Shown: positions 19,665 to 27,993 of the stretch, in pieces
Numbering within the stretch: the first letter of the stretch is position 1
Layout of the letters: each line of letters starts with the position of its first letter
NCBI GenBank assembly: GCA_021163105.1
Contig: JAGGXJ010000121.1
Coordinates: 1-36,842, forward strand
Source: Syntrophobacterales bacterium
GTDB taxonomy: Bacteria > Desulfobacterota > Syntrophia > Syntrophales > UBA2210
Reading direction: 5' to 3'
DNA: 36,842 nucleotides
Translations under genes and position numbers: made by a program
The notes under the pieces: model-generated
What the model was told of the DNA's origin: nothing
The model's input: the letters and a program-made list of their open reading frames with translations, nothing else
The model's database searches: none

Positions 19665-19974
19665 TAACATTTAAGGACCATCTCTCGGTTAGTTGTATTC
19701 GATTAAGTCAGCAAGCATAAATAACTCATACATCTTGCTTGTCCTTTTACTTGTTTTCTGTGTTGTGCCAAAGCTTACATAACTTGTTATGAGCACTTCA
19801 ACACGCCTTGAAAACAAACAAAATTACGGCGCAATCTGTATAACTTATTTATTCTTGATTCCTAAGGCAAAATAAATACATTATCTACAATTAATACCAG
19901 AGGGCTCAAGAGCCAAGGATTCAAATGAAAAGAAGGAAGACAACCATTAATTACATTAGGGGTTTTATTCACAA

Positions 19975-19996
19975 TCCCGACGAGTCGGGGCGTTTT
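19975..19996 (+). terminator. CCCGA palindrome, copy 2, with T-run
   Basis: CCCGA-CGAG-TCGGG (19976-19989) is followed by GCGTTTTTT. This gives the form of a small Rho-independent terminator on the plus strand. It shares a 14-base identical string with the palindrome inside epmA. It is far from any upstream stop codon, about 340 bases after the FmdB gene, so terminator function is uncertain. Confidence 0.4.
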
Positions 19997-20132
19997 TTGC
20001 GCAGATGTTAGTATAATCTCCAAAAAATTTGGAAAACAGATTATATGAAAACCATGATAATCTGTGTTTATCTGTGTCCACTTAAATCTTTGTTCTTTCA
20101 ACAGTGAACAGTTATCAAAATCCATTATCGCC

Positions 20133-20161
20133 TTGACACGCAACGACATTTTTGAGATAGT
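20133..20161 (+). promoter_or_regulatory. Putative promoter for the CoA-transferase gene
   Basis: TTGACA (20133-20138, perfect) and GATAGT (20156-20161, four of six) are 17 bases apart, about 50 bases before the ATG at 20212. Confidence 0.4.
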
Positions 20162-20211
20162 CGCCTGCGAGGAAAACGGTTATTCCCCTAAATTAATTGA
20201 GAAAATTGGCT

Positions 20212-21426
20212 ATGAAGGCATTAGAGGACATAAGAGTTGTCGATTTAGGCCATGTATTGGCAGCGCCGACTTGTACGATGTTTCTGGCAGATCTTGGGGC
20301 CGAGGTGATCCATGTTGAACCGGCCCACGGGGACGACTCAAGGGAATTCGGACCTTTTGCCGGTGAACGGGATAAAAACCGAAGCGGTTATTTTGTAAGC
20401 CTCAACCGCAATAAAAAGAGCCTGGTTTTGGATTTGAAAAGTGATAAAGGAAAACAAATACTGACAAAACTTATCAAAAAATCAGATGTAATTGTGGAGA
20501 ATTACAGACCAACAACGATGAAAAAACTTGGGTTCAGCTGGGAGGCTATTAAAGAAATAAACCCGAGAATTGTCTATGCTTCCATTTGTGGTTTCGGACA
20601 TGATTCCCTTTCCGGCTATGATACCCGGCCGGCCTATGATATGGTCGCCCAGGGTTACAGCGGTCTCATGAGTATCACGGGACCGGAAGGGGGTCCTCCA
20701 TGCAGGGTGGGATCCTCTGTCGGGGATATAATTGCCGGTCATCAGGCGGCCATCGGAATACTTGCCGCATTAATCAATCGTGAAAAAACGGGCAGGGGAC
20801 AACACTATGATGGCTCTATGGTAGATGGCCTGTTTTGCATGCTGGAAAACGCCTCTGTCCGATACACTCTCACGGGCGAAATTCCCTGTTCTCTGGGAAG
20901 CGCACATCCCTCTATCGTTCCGTTTCAGGCTTTTAGAACAAAGGATGAAGCCTGGTTCATAGCAGCTATCGGGAATGATGCCCTGTGGGCCAAATACTGT
21001 AAGGTGATAGAAAGGGAGGATTTGACCAATGATCCCAGATTCAGGACAAATCCCCTCAGGACAAAAAACAAAACAGAACTCATTCCTGTTCTCGATGTTG
21101 AAATGGCAAAGAAAACGAGACAGGAGTGGTCCGCCATTTTTGATACAGCAGCTCTTCCCTATTCTCCAATCAATAACATGAGGGAGATATGTGAAGATCC
21201 ACATATCAAATATCGAGGGATGCTTGTAGAAATTGACCAGCCACGCGCGGGTAGAATGAAAATTGCCGGTTCGCCTATTCATTTGTCTGAAACGCCGGGG
21301 AAAGTTTATGCACCCGCTCCGCTTTTGGGAGAGCATTCGGAAGAGGTGTTGAAAGACATTCTCGGGTATTCTCAAGAAGAAACTGACAAGCTGAAAAAGA
21401 AGGGAATTATCAATAACGAAGTGTGA
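20212..21426 (+). CDS. CaiB/BaiF family (class III) CoA-transferase
   Basis: Class III CoA-transferases move CoA between carboxylic acids through an aspartyl-CoA thioester. The 404-residue protein has the N-terminal family block LEDIRVVDLGHVLAAPTCTMFLADLGAEVIHVEP. The probable catalytic Asp172 is in SSVGDIIAG, and LNRNKKSLVLDLKSDKGK and FGPFAG-type blocks are present. The small C-terminal domain holds TKKTRQEWSAIFDTAALPYSPINN. The ATG at 20212 has a weak GAGAA site, but an in-frame TTG at 20197 has none. The substrate is not readable. The neighbouring carboxyltransferase suggests a short acyl-CoA pathway (for instance methylmalonyl-, succinyl- or glutaconyl-type acids). Confidence 0.92.
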   Translation: MKALEDIRVVDLGHVLAAPTCTMFLADLGAEVIHVEPAHGDDSREFGPFAGERDKNRSGYFVSLNRNKKSLVLDLKSDKGKQILTKLIKKSDVIVENYRPTTMKKLGFSWEAIKEINPRIVYASICGFGHDSLSGYDTRPAYDMVAQGYSGLMSITGPEGGPPCRVGSSVGDIIAGHQAAIGILAALINREKTGRGQHYDGSMVDGLFCMLENASVRYTLTGEIPCSLGSAHPSIVPFQAFRTKDEAWFIAAIGNDALWAKYCKVIEREDLTNDPRFRTNPLRTKNKTELIPVLDVEMAKKTRQEWSAIFDTAALPYSPINNMREICEDPHIKYRGMLVEIDQPRAGRMKIAGSPIHLSETPGKVYAPAPLLGEHSEEVLKDILGYSQEETDKLKKKGIINNEV

Positions 21427-21476
21427 AAGTGTTAAAATAGGATGAAACGGTTTTCCGGGGACAGAAGGCACCGAAT

Positions 21477-21492
21477 ATGGAAATATTTCCAT
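21477..21492. promoter_or_regulatory. Perfect 16-base palindrome, possible operator
   Basis: ATGGAAATATTTCCAT is fully self-complementary and is flanked by GACAG (21460-21464) and CTGTC (21493-21497), which can also pair. It lies between the CoA-transferase stop and the carboxyltransferase start, where a dimeric regulator could act. No matching regulator gene is adjacent. Confidence 0.35.
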
Positions 21493-21590
21493 CTGTCGCA
21501 TTACGATTGCCGGTTTGACAGAACCAGCGCCATGAATAATATGGCTGAAGGTGTGTGCATAACAACTATTAATACGAAAGGAAGGTAGAA

Positions 21591-23144
21591 ATGGGAGTTA
21601 CAGAAGATAAAATCAGGGAATTTGAAGAATTAAGAGACAATTTATTGACCATGGGCGGAGAGAAAGCTGTTCAAAAACAGCATGACAGGGGAAAGCTGAC
21701 AGCTCGAGAGAGAGTCGACCTGCTTTTCGACAAAGGCACCTTTCAGGAAGTACAATTGTTTGTGAAGCACCGTTCTGCCCTGTTTGGAATGAACAAAAAA
21801 GAGATCAAGGCGGATGGCGTTGTTACCGGTTTTGGCAAGGTTAATGGCCGTACTGTTTTTGTGGCCTCCCAGGATTTTACCAGTTCCGGTGGCAGTCTTG
21901 GCGAAATGCACGCCAAAAAGATATGTAAAGTTATGGATATGGCAATGGACGCCAAAAAGCCTTTTATTGCCTTAAATGATTCGGGAGGAGCGCGTATTCA
22001 GGAGGGAGTTCCATCTCTGGAAGGGTACGGGGGAATTTTTTATCGCAACACAATCGGGTCAGGGTATATCCCCCAGATCGCGGTAATGATGGGGCCGACT
22101 GCTGGAGGAGCTGTTTATTCACCGGCTCTTACGGACTTTGTGTTCATGGTTAAAGAGACCAGCCATATGTATATAACCGGGCCGGATGTAATTAAGGCGG
22201 TTATCGGCGAGCAAGTTACGCATGAAGATCTCGGTGGTGCCATAGCCCATGCGACAAAAAGCGGTGTTTGTCACGTTGCTACGGAAAACGATGAGGACTG
22301 TCTCAACAAGGTGAGGGATTTATTGTCCTATCTTCCGGATAGTTGCCATAGCCCCCTGCCTGTCAAAGAGTGTACAGACAGTCCCGACAGAGAATGCCCG
22401 GAACTGGATACTATCGTTCCCGATAGAGCAGCGCGTGGTTACGATATGAAAAAAATTATCATGTCAGTTGCGGACAATAATGAGATGTTCGAATCCCATG
22501 AGCTTTGGGCACAGAGTGTCACAGTGGCCTTTATCAGGATTATGGGAAAACCTGTCGGTGTTATTGCCAATAATCCAAAGTTCTCCGCAGGTGTCCTGGA
22601 TTACAAGGCTTCCGACAAGGCGGCACGGTTTATCAGGTTCTGCGACGCTTTCAATATACCGCTTCTAACTTTTGCCGATGTCCCCGGATATATGCCCGGA
22701 ACGGAGCAGGAATGGGCGGGTATTATTACACACGGGGCCAAACTGCTTCACGCGTATTCTGAAGCCACTGTACCTAAGATTACCGTGGATGTCCGCAAGG
22801 ACTATGGTGGAGCTTACATTGGTATGTGTTCCAAGTCTCTTGGAGCTGACTATGTTATGGCCTGGCCTACCGCGCAAATAGCTGTAATGGGTGCGGAAGG
22901 AGCATGCAACATAATCTACCGTAAGGAGATCTCTGGTGCCGGGGATCCGGAAGCCAAACGTAAGGAACTGGTCGCAGCCTATGAAAAGAAATTCAACAAT
23001 CCATATTTTGTGGCAGAATTAGGGATTGTTGATGAGATTATTGCGCCAAGGGAAACAAGGAAAAGGATTGTGGCCCTCCTTGAGACATTCAAGGATAAGG
23101 TCGAAGTAAGACATCCTAAAAAACACAGCAATATTCCGCTGTAG
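21591..23144 (+). CDS. Biotin-dependent acyl-CoA carboxyltransferase subunit (MmdA/PccB type)
   Basis: This 517-residue crotonase-fold protein is the carboxyltransferase part of a biotin enzyme: propionyl-CoA carboxylase, methylmalonyl-CoA decarboxylase or transcarboxylase. It opens with the family block KQHDRGKLTARERVDLL. The N-half has the acyl-CoA oxyanion loop NDSGGARIQEG and GPTAGGAVYSPALTDFVFM. The C-half carries FADVPGYMPGTEQE, DVRKDYGGAYIGMCSKSLGADYVMAWPTAQIAVMGAEGA and the biotin-side glycine loops. No biotin carrier, biotin carboxylase or membrane decarboxylase subunit lies in the window, so the complex must be completed elsewhere. AAGGAAGG precedes the ATG. Together with the CoA-transferase it suggests a propionate or methylmalonyl route. 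Confidence 0.92.
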   Translation: MGVTEDKIREFEELRDNLLTMGGEKAVQKQHDRGKLTARERVDLLFDKGTFQEVQLFVKHRSALFGMNKKEIKADGVVTGFGKVNGRTVFVASQDFTSSGGSLGEMHAKKICKVMDMAMDAKKPFIALNDSGGARIQEGVPSLEGYGGIFYRNTIGSGYIPQIAVMMGPTAGGAVYSPALTDFVFMVKETSHMYITGPDVIKAVIGEQVTHEDLGGAIAHATKSGVCHVATENDEDCLNKVRDLLSYLPDSCHSPLPVKECTDSPDRECPELDTIVPDRAARGYDMKKIIMSVADNNEMFESHELWAQSVTVAFIRIMGKPVGVIANNPKFSAGVLDYKASDKAARFIRFCDAFNIPLLTFADVPGYMPGTEQEWAGIITHGAKLLHAYSEATVPKITVDVRKDYGGAYIGMCSKSLGADYVMAWPTAQIAVMGAEGACNIIYRKEISGAGDPEAKRKELVAAYEKKFNNPYFVAELGIVDEIIAPRETRKRIVALLETFKDKVEVRHPKKHSNIPL

Positions 23145-23192
23145 TAATCAACCGAAAAGCACGGACATCACTGTCTGTGTGAGCATAATCCG

Positions 23193-23225
23193 GATTGATA
23201 CGACCTGCCTAAGGCCGTATCAATC
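23193..23225. terminator. Bidirectional terminator between convergent genes
   Basis: GATTGATACG (23193-23202) and CGTATCAATC (23216-23225) form a ten-base stem, extended by CCT/AGG after one mismatch, with a five-base loop. The following CTCTGTTTAAAA is only moderately T-rich. It lies between the plus-strand carboxyltransferase and minus-strand purH and probably ends both transcripts. Confidence 0.6.
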
Positions 23226-23285
23226 CTCTGTTTAAAAAACCCGGTTAAACCTGAATAGCTCCGGCAACAGTTTCCTGCCGTGAGT

Positions 23286-24851
23286 CTAATGCCTGAAATG
23301 TCTCCTGCCCGTAAAGATCATGGCGATGTCGTGTTCATCCGCGGCCTTTATGGTTTCTTCATCGCGTATCGATCCGCCGGGCTGTACGATAGCCATAACA
23401 CCCGCCTCTGCCGCCATGTCAACACCGTCCCTGAAGGGAAAGAAGGCATCAGACGCGAGCACGGTTCCCTTTGTGGGCAGATTTGCCTTCATTTTTGCCA
23501 GATGCACCGAATCCACCCTGCTCATCTGTCCCGCGCCGACCCCGACCAGCTGGTCTTTTGTCGCGAAAACTATGGCATTGGATTTCACATTCGTAACCAC
23601 TCTCCATGCAAAATCAAGCGCCTGGTATTCCTCTTTCGTGGGCGTTCTTTTGGTTGCCACCTCCGCCTTTATGATGTCGTCTCTGCCGGGATCTCTTTCC
23701 TGTACGAGAAGACCTCCCGCGACTCTTCTGAAATCGAGATCAGCTGATTGAGTTCCGGATGGCGCCGGAATTTCCAGCAGTCGCACATTCTTCTTCGCGG
23801 TCAATATATCAAAGGCGTCTTTATCAAATTCGGGCGCGATAATGACCTCCAGGAAGGTCTTGGCGAGTTCCTGCGCCGTTTCCATATCAACGGGCCTGTT
23901 GAAGCTGACAATGCCGCCGAAGGCAGATACCGGGTCGGTTGCCATAGCCTTGACATACGCGTCTTTAAGCTTGCTGTCTGATGTTGCGGCGCCACATGGA
24001 TTAGAATGTTTCATGATGACGGCGGTCGGCAGGTCGAAGCCGCACGCCATCTGCCATGCCGCGTCGCTGTCCATGATATTGTTGTAGGACAGCTCCTTGC
24101 CGTGCAACTGTTTCGCTGATGATATGGATGAAACGGGTGCGTTTTTTTCTCTGTAGAAGACCGCATCCTGATGGGGATTTTCCCCGTATCTCAGATCCTG
24201 AGCCCTGTCAAACTGCATGGTGAAGGTGTCCGGGAACTTTTTCATGCCGCCTGTTTTCTCTATAGTCCCGAGATAGTTGGATATGGCTCCATCATAGCGT
24301 GCCGTAAGCTGAAAGGTCTTTGTCGCTAAGGCGAAGTTTGTCGCTTCGGATATCATCCCCCCGGTCTCGTTCATTTCTTCTATGATTTTGGGGTAATCTT
24401 CCGGATCGGTGACAACGGACACAAAGCGGTGATTCTTCGCCGCCGCCCGCAGCATGGTGGGCCCTCCTATATCTATATTCTCAATGGCATCCTCCAGCGT
24501 GCAGCCTTCCTTTGCTACCGTATCTTCAAACCGGTAGAGATTGATGACAACCATGTCTATCATGTCTATACCATGCTCCCGTGCCGATTTTACATGGCCA
24601 TCATTATCCCGCAGGGCGAGCAGGCCGCCATGAATCTTCGGATGAAGAGTTTTCAGCCTGCCGTTCATCATCTCCGGGAAACCCGTATAATCCGAGACGT
24701 CGGTGACATCTATGCCGGCATCTCTCAATTGCGCGGCCGTTCCACCTGTAGAAAGTATTTCCACACCAGATTTTTTCAGTTCCGCCGCGAAAGCAACGAT
24801 CCCTTTTTTATCCGTTACACTTATTAAAACCTTTTTTATCCTGTTGCTCAT
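23286..24851 (-). CDS. purH: Bifunctional AICAR formyltransferase / IMP cyclohydrolase
   Basis: PurH performs the last two steps of de novo IMP synthesis. The 521-residue protein has the N-terminal MGS-like IMP cyclohydrolase domain (about 1-150: KVLISVTDKKGI, STGGTAAQLRDAGI, LKTLHPKIHGGLLA). The AICAR transformylase domain follows, with the diagnostic KHSNPCGAA block, LRYGENPHQ, and SDAFFPFRDGVD near the end. The conserved C-terminus (MIFTGRRHFRH) is complete. The ATG at 24851 is three bases after the purD stop, and its AAGGGGAC ribosome site lies in the end of purD, so the two are translated from one mRNA. Confidence 0.97.
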   Translation of the reverse strand: MSNRIKKVLISVTDKKGIVAFAAELKKSGVEILSTGGTAAQLRDAGIDVTDVSDYTGFPEMMNGRLKTLHPKIHGGLLALRDNDGHVKSAREHGIDMIDMVVINLYRFEDTVAKEGCTLEDAIENIDIGGPTMLRAAAKNHRFVSVVTDPEDYPKIIEEMNETGGMISEATNFALATKTFQLTARYDGAISNYLGTIEKTGGMKKFPDTFTMQFDRAQDLRYGENPHQDAVFYREKNAPVSSISSAKQLHGKELSYNNIMDSDAAWQMACGFDLPTAVIMKHSNPCGAATSDSKLKDAYVKAMATDPVSAFGGIVSFNRPVDMETAQELAKTFLEVIIAPEFDKDAFDILTAKKNVRLLEIPAPSGTQSADLDFRRVAGGLLVQERDPGRDDIIKAEVATKRTPTKEEYQALDFAWRVVTNVKSNAIVFATKDQLVGVGAGQMSRVDSVHLAKMKANLPTKGTVLASDAFFPFRDGVDMAAEAGVMAIVQPGGSIRDEETIKAADEHDIAMIFTGRRHFRH

Positions 24852-24854
24852 CTT

Positions 24855-26183
24855 TTATTGTCCCCTTATCTCTTTCATATGCTGAATTCTCTTATTTATC
24901 AGTTTCTTTGTTCCAATATCAGGCCGGTGATCTATCGGACCCTTTATCGACACTATCGCTCCTTCCGCTATCTTCTCGGCGCTGTCCAGGTTGTCGGATA
25001 TTCCCACCACACCGATCGCCCTTGATGATGTCATGTAGAGGCCGTCTTCTTTTTTGTCGACAGAGGAATAATATAAATTTACATCCTTTGTGTCCAACAC
25101 TTCGATCTTCGAAGAGGTGGAGTCTGCGTCCGGGTGATCCGCGGGAAGCCCATATCCCATGGGGACAATGTATTTACAGACAGTGGCCTTGTTCTCGAAT
25201 TCGATATCCATGTCCTTAAGAGTTCCGTCGATAACGGCCCTGCAGATATCCACAAAATCCGTTTTCAGGAGAGGGAGAATATTCATGGCCTCCGGATCGC
25301 CAAACCTCGCATTGTACTCCAGCAGCCTGACACCGTCTCTTGTCACAATAAACCCGCCGTACATTACGCCCTTGTAGTATTCACCGGTCTCCAGGTAGAT
25401 TGCCTCCGCAACTCTCCGTGTAATAGCAAGACCCTCTGCCACATCCGCCTTTTTCAGAAAAGGAAGGGAGTGATCTTCAACAGAATATGAACCCATTCCT
25501 CCCGTGTTCGGACCCCTGTCACCTACAAACCTCCTTTTGTGATCCTGTACGGGAGGAGTAGCCACGACAGTTACACCGTCGCACAGGCATTGCAGTGAAA
25601 ATTCCTCACCCTCGAACCTTTCTTCAACCATTACGGAAGGATGTTTCTCCAGAATCTTTTCGCATTGTTCGATTGCCTCGTCCTTTGTCTGGAAGTGGTC
25701 CCCCTGTACCATAACGCCTTTGCCGCCGGTGAGGCCGTCTGGTTTTACTACGACGCCGTCAAGAGGGGCGATGAACTCTTCGATTCCCTCAAGAGAGGAG
25801 AATGTCCTGAACTGTGGATTTCCGGGGATGTCATATTTTTCCAGCAGATTTCTTGTGAAGGCCTTTGAGGTTTCCAATCGAGCAAGGCTCTTTGTCGGAC
25901 CCACGGATGGAATGCCCTCATTTTTCAGGAAATCGACAATGCCGTTGTTCAGGGGATCTTCAGGACCTATTATCGCGAAATCTATGGTGTTTTCCATCGC
26001 GAACCGGCCGATCTCTTCCCGGTTATCATAGCCTGTTGTCAGCACCTCTTCTGAGAGAGACGCAATGCCGGGGTTGTTGGATTTCATGCAGGAAAAGAGC
26101 GCGATATCGTGAGCCGATCGTTTTACCGTTTCCGCTATTACATGCTCCCTGGCGCCGTTTCCGATTAACAGTACTCTAATCAT
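24855..26183 (-). CDS. purD: Phosphoribosylamine-glycine ligase (GAR synthetase)
   Basis: PurD joins phosphoribosylamine and glycine with ATP, the second step of purine synthesis. I start at the ATG at 26183, which has a GGAGGAAG site and opens with MIRVLLIGNGAREH. The longer frame to 26288 runs through the promoter. The resulting 442 residues contain the ATP-grasp fold with VVKPDGLTGGKGVMV, VEERFEGEEFSLQ, PVQDHKRRFVGDRGPNTGGMGSY and RFGDPEAM. The middle of that series is the phosphate- and magnesium-binding core. It is slightly longer than usual in the C-terminal part (about 350-400), which could be a local insertion. It forms a two-gene operon with purH. Confidence 0.96.
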   Translation of the reverse strand: MIRVLLIGNGAREHVIAETVKRSAHDIALFSCMKSNNPGIASLSEEVLTTGYDNREEIGRFAMENTIDFAIIGPEDPLNNGIVDFLKNEGIPSVGPTKSLARLETSKAFTRNLLEKYDIPGNPQFRTFSSLEGIEEFIAPLDGVVVKPDGLTGGKGVMVQGDHFQTKDEAIEQCEKILEKHPSVMVEERFEGEEFSLQCLCDGVTVVATPPVQDHKRRFVGDRGPNTGGMGSYSVEDHSLPFLKKADVAEGLAITRRVAEAIYLETGEYYKGVMYGGFIVTRDGVRLLEYNARFGDPEAMNILPLLKTDFVDICRAVIDGTLKDMDIEFENKATVCKYIVPMGYGLPADHPDADSTSSKIEVLDTKDVNLYYSSVDKKEDGLYMTSSRAIGVVGISDNLDSAEKIAEGAIVSIKGPIDHRPDIGTKKLINKRIQHMKEIRGQ

Positions 26184-26220
26184 ATCTTCCTCCGCTGTCG
26201 ATTTTACGGTAAAACTTGCA

Positions 26221-26249
26221 ATTATACTCAAAAAGTATATGTTCGCCAA
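26221..26249 (-). promoter_or_regulatory. Promoter for purD-purH
   Basis: On the minus strand TTGGCG (26249-26244, four of six) and a perfect TATAAT (26226-26221) are exactly 17 bases apart. The start would fall about 30 bases before the purD ATG. No purine riboswitch or PurR-like palindrome is seen in this leader. Confidence 0.6.
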
Positions 26250-26357
26250 ATATCTTTCAGGGTGGGTTGGATTGAGGAGCGCAACCAAGCCGGCATATAT
26301 TCACAGAGGAAATTGCCCAGTTAAAATTCTCACATCCATGAAACTGGAAGGGAAATA

Positions 26358-26651
26358 TCATACCTTCATTTTTTTTATCTTGTTGTGAAGGGTATTCCTG
26401 TTTATACCAAGAAAATCGGCCGCGGCGGTTTTTACATTATTGGAGCGTCTCATCGCAATTTTTATCAGGGCCTTTTCGACCATCGACAGGACTTCGTCAT
26501 ATACCCCATCCCCATCTCTACTGTTTTTCCTGCAACCAAGAATCGTAACGACCTTGTCAAGCCTCTTTTCGAAAAACTCTTCTATAAGGGGGAAAGTCGA
26601 CTCATCAACTTCTTCGCTGATTACTGCTCTGATCGATTCCCGCTTGCCCAT
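26358..26651 (-). CDS. Fis-family helix-turn-helix protein
   Basis: The 97-residue protein ends in the Fis-type HTH: VEKALIKIAMRRSNNVKTAAADFLGINRNTLHNKIKKM (about 57-95), the same domain that closes NtrC-type regulators and Fis. The N-terminal 50 residues are acidic and have no receiver or AAA+ domain, so this is a stand-alone small DNA-binding protein. An AAAGGAG site precedes the ATG at 26651. It may be a Fis-like nucleoid protein or a specific regulator. Position after moaC and the PH-domain gene suggests one transcript. Confidence 0.8.
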   Translation of the reverse strand: MGKRESIRAVISEEVDESTFPLIEEFFEKRLDKVVTILGCRKNSRDGDGVYDEVLSMVEKALIKIAMRRSNNVKTAAADFLGINRNTLHNKIKKMKV

Positions 26652-26682
26652 AAAACGCTCCTTTGAGGCATATAAAACAGTT

Positions 26683-27195
26683 TCAGATAATCTTCAGGAC
26701 AATTGCTCCCAGAAGAATAATAAACGCAACCCATGCGGACACTATATCTGATATCCTTTTTACCGGATGATCGATAACAGTCTGAACGCCCTCTTCAACC
26801 TTTTCCTGATCGACATACCGGACAACATCTTTCACAAGAGAGGTAAAATCCCCGTGGGAGTTGGCCAAGGTATGGAATCCTCTCGTGGTGGTCAGCAACA
26901 GATAAACCTTCTTATGCAAAGCCATAACATCTACATTGGTAATATCTTCCCATCGGAGCTGCTTTACCCTGAAAAGTTTTCTTATCCTGATACCCTCATC
27001 CCCAATAGTTGTCTTGCGCCGGGCTGATCCAAAAACAATACAAAGAGTGAGAGCAAATATAAGAAAAAGGATCACGGGTTCAGCAGGAAAAACCCTGTTA
27101 AAAACAGATGTTATCAGTAACACAAGGAGAAGCAGGGAGTCCAGAAAAATAGGGAGGAAAAAACCCGGCCTCGTTTTATAGGTGCTTGAACTCAT
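26683..27195 (-). CDS. PH-domain-like membrane protein of unknown function
   Basis: The 170-residue protein has two N-terminal transmembrane segments (about 13-32 and 40-56) and one C-terminal segment (about 150-169). Between them lies a soluble part with the bacterial pleckstrin-like pattern TTIGDEGIRIRKLFRVKQLRWEDITNVDV. There the I-rxxxL-W-DI blocks form the strands of the bPH fold. Function is unknown for the family. It starts six bases after the moaC stop and its ribosome site AAGGAAAGAG lies in moaC, so the genes are coupled. Confidence 0.7.
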   Translation of the reverse strand: MSSSTYKTRPGFFLPIFLDSLLLLVLLITSVFNRVFPAEPVILFLIFALTLCIVFGSARRKTTIGDEGIRIRKLFRVKQLRWEDITNVDVMALHKKVYLLLTTTRGFHTLANSHGDFTSLVKDVVRYVDQEKVEEGVQTVIDHPVKRISDIVSAWVAFIILLGAIVLKII

Positions 27196-27201
27196 AGTTA
27201 A

Positions 27202-27678
27202 TTACTCTTTCCTTGCAAAAACCCCACTTTTGCCCCCACTTTTTTTAAGGAGTTTTATATCGGACAACACAATCGCCCTGTCTGCAGATTTGCACATATC
27301 ATATATTGTGAGAGCAGCCACACTTACCGCCGTTATGGCCTCCATCTCCACGCCCGTTCTGTTGAAGGTTCTGACCCTTGCAGTAATGGTTATTTCGCCC
27401 TTCTCAATATCACTCGAAAAATCGATGTCAATCCCGGTAAGCTCAAGTGGATGACACATCGGGATAATATCGCTTGTCTTCTTGGCAGCCATGATTCCGG
27501 CAATCTTTGCGGTGGTGTAGACATTACCCTTTGAAACACCTCCCGATTTAACAGCCCTTACAGTGTCAGGTCTCATCAGTGCCCTGCCGCTGGCAACAGC
27601 CTCCCTCAGGGTGAGATCCTTAGCAGTTACATCGACCATCTTCGGCCTGTTATTTTCATCCAGATGCGTAAATTCCAT
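27202..27678 (-). CDS. moaC: Cyclic pyranopterin monophosphate synthase (MoaC)
   Basis: MoaC makes cyclic pyranopterin monophosphate in molybdenum (or tungsten) cofactor synthesis, following MoaA. I start at the ATG at 27678, five bases after GGTGAGGG. A GTG at 27690 would lie inside that site. The 158 residues have the family features MVDVTAKDLTLREAVASG, MCHPLELTG (catalytic-site His76), NRTGVEMEAITAVSVAALTIYDMCK with Asp127 and Lys130, and IKLLKKSGGKSG. No other moa gene is nearby. The cofactor is needed for formate dehydrogenases and related enzymes, which suits an anaerobe. Confidence 0.95.
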   Translation of the reverse strand: MEFTHLDENNRPKMVDVTAKDLTLREAVASGRALMRPDTVRAVKSGGVSKGNVYTTAKIAGIMAAKKTSDIIPMCHPLELTGIDIDFSSDIEKGEITITARVRTFNRTGVEMEAITAVSVAALTIYDMCKSADRAIVLSDIKLLKKSGGKSGVFARKE

Positions 27679-27750
27679 TGTAACCCTCACCGTTCAACAG
27701 GAGAAAAACTAACACAGCCCGTCTGTTCAGTCAAGGGAGTTAAATATTCT

Positions 27751-27817
27751 GTTACTGCAATATGATAGGGAGATATCATATTGCAACTCAGGGGTGACAT
27801 AATCATATTGCAGTAAC
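27751..27817. promoter_or_regulatory. Cluster of three inverted operator-like sites upstream of the liv operon
   Basis: TGCAATATGATA (27756-27767) and TATCATATTGCA (27774-27785) form a perfect 12-base inverted repeat around six bases. A third arm, ATCATATTGCAGTAAC (27802-27817), is the exact 16-base complement of the first extended arm at 27751-27766. Two alternative pairings therefore compete. No T-run follows. The cluster ends 18 bases before the -35 box of the liv promoter and lies in the divergent gap with moaC, so it is best read as regulator binding sites. Confidence 0.6.
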
Positions 27818-27835
27818 AAAAGAAAATTTTTTGTC

Positions 27836-27864
27836 TTGACACCCAGCTTTGTTTTCTCTATCTT
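27836..27864 (+). promoter_or_regulatory. Promoter for the liv/acyl-CoA ligase operon
   Basis: A perfect TTGACA (27836-27841) is followed after exactly 17 bases by TATCTT (27859-27864, four of six). Transcription would start near 27871, leaving a leader of about 120 bases before livM with no clear terminator or riboswitch fold. Confidence 0.65.
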
Positions 27865-27993
27865 GGACCAATATTACAGAAAGGAAAAATTTTTCTATTC
27901 CAAAACTCCGAACTTAACGCTTAATGCGACAGTCAGGTTTCCGGCTAACATACAAACCCTTTTCAGAAAAGGATGGAAGGTAGGGGTGTCTTT

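Larger units (their letters stand above)
19636..20211. other. Repeat-rich non-coding region
   Basis: This 576-base gap holds several inverted repeats and no convincing gene. It has two CCCGA palindromes (19647-19664 and 19975-19990), a TCCAAA/TTTGGA hairpin (20019-20033), and an ACAGATTAT/ATAATCTGT hairpin (20036-20065) that runs into a tandem ATCTGTGT pair. A promoter candidate for the next gene follows at 20133. The segment from 19680 to 19960 is AT-rich and I see nothing in it. Confidence 0.5.

Noticed and set aside
19862-20149. Minus-strand 95-codon open frame
   Set aside because: It runs through palindromes and tandem ATCTGTGT repeats, has no ribosome site, and looks like chance translation of repeat DNA.
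20064-20318. Plus-strand 84-codon open frame before the CoA-transferase
   Set aside because: It overlaps the promoter and the start of the CoA-transferase in another frame and shows no domain.
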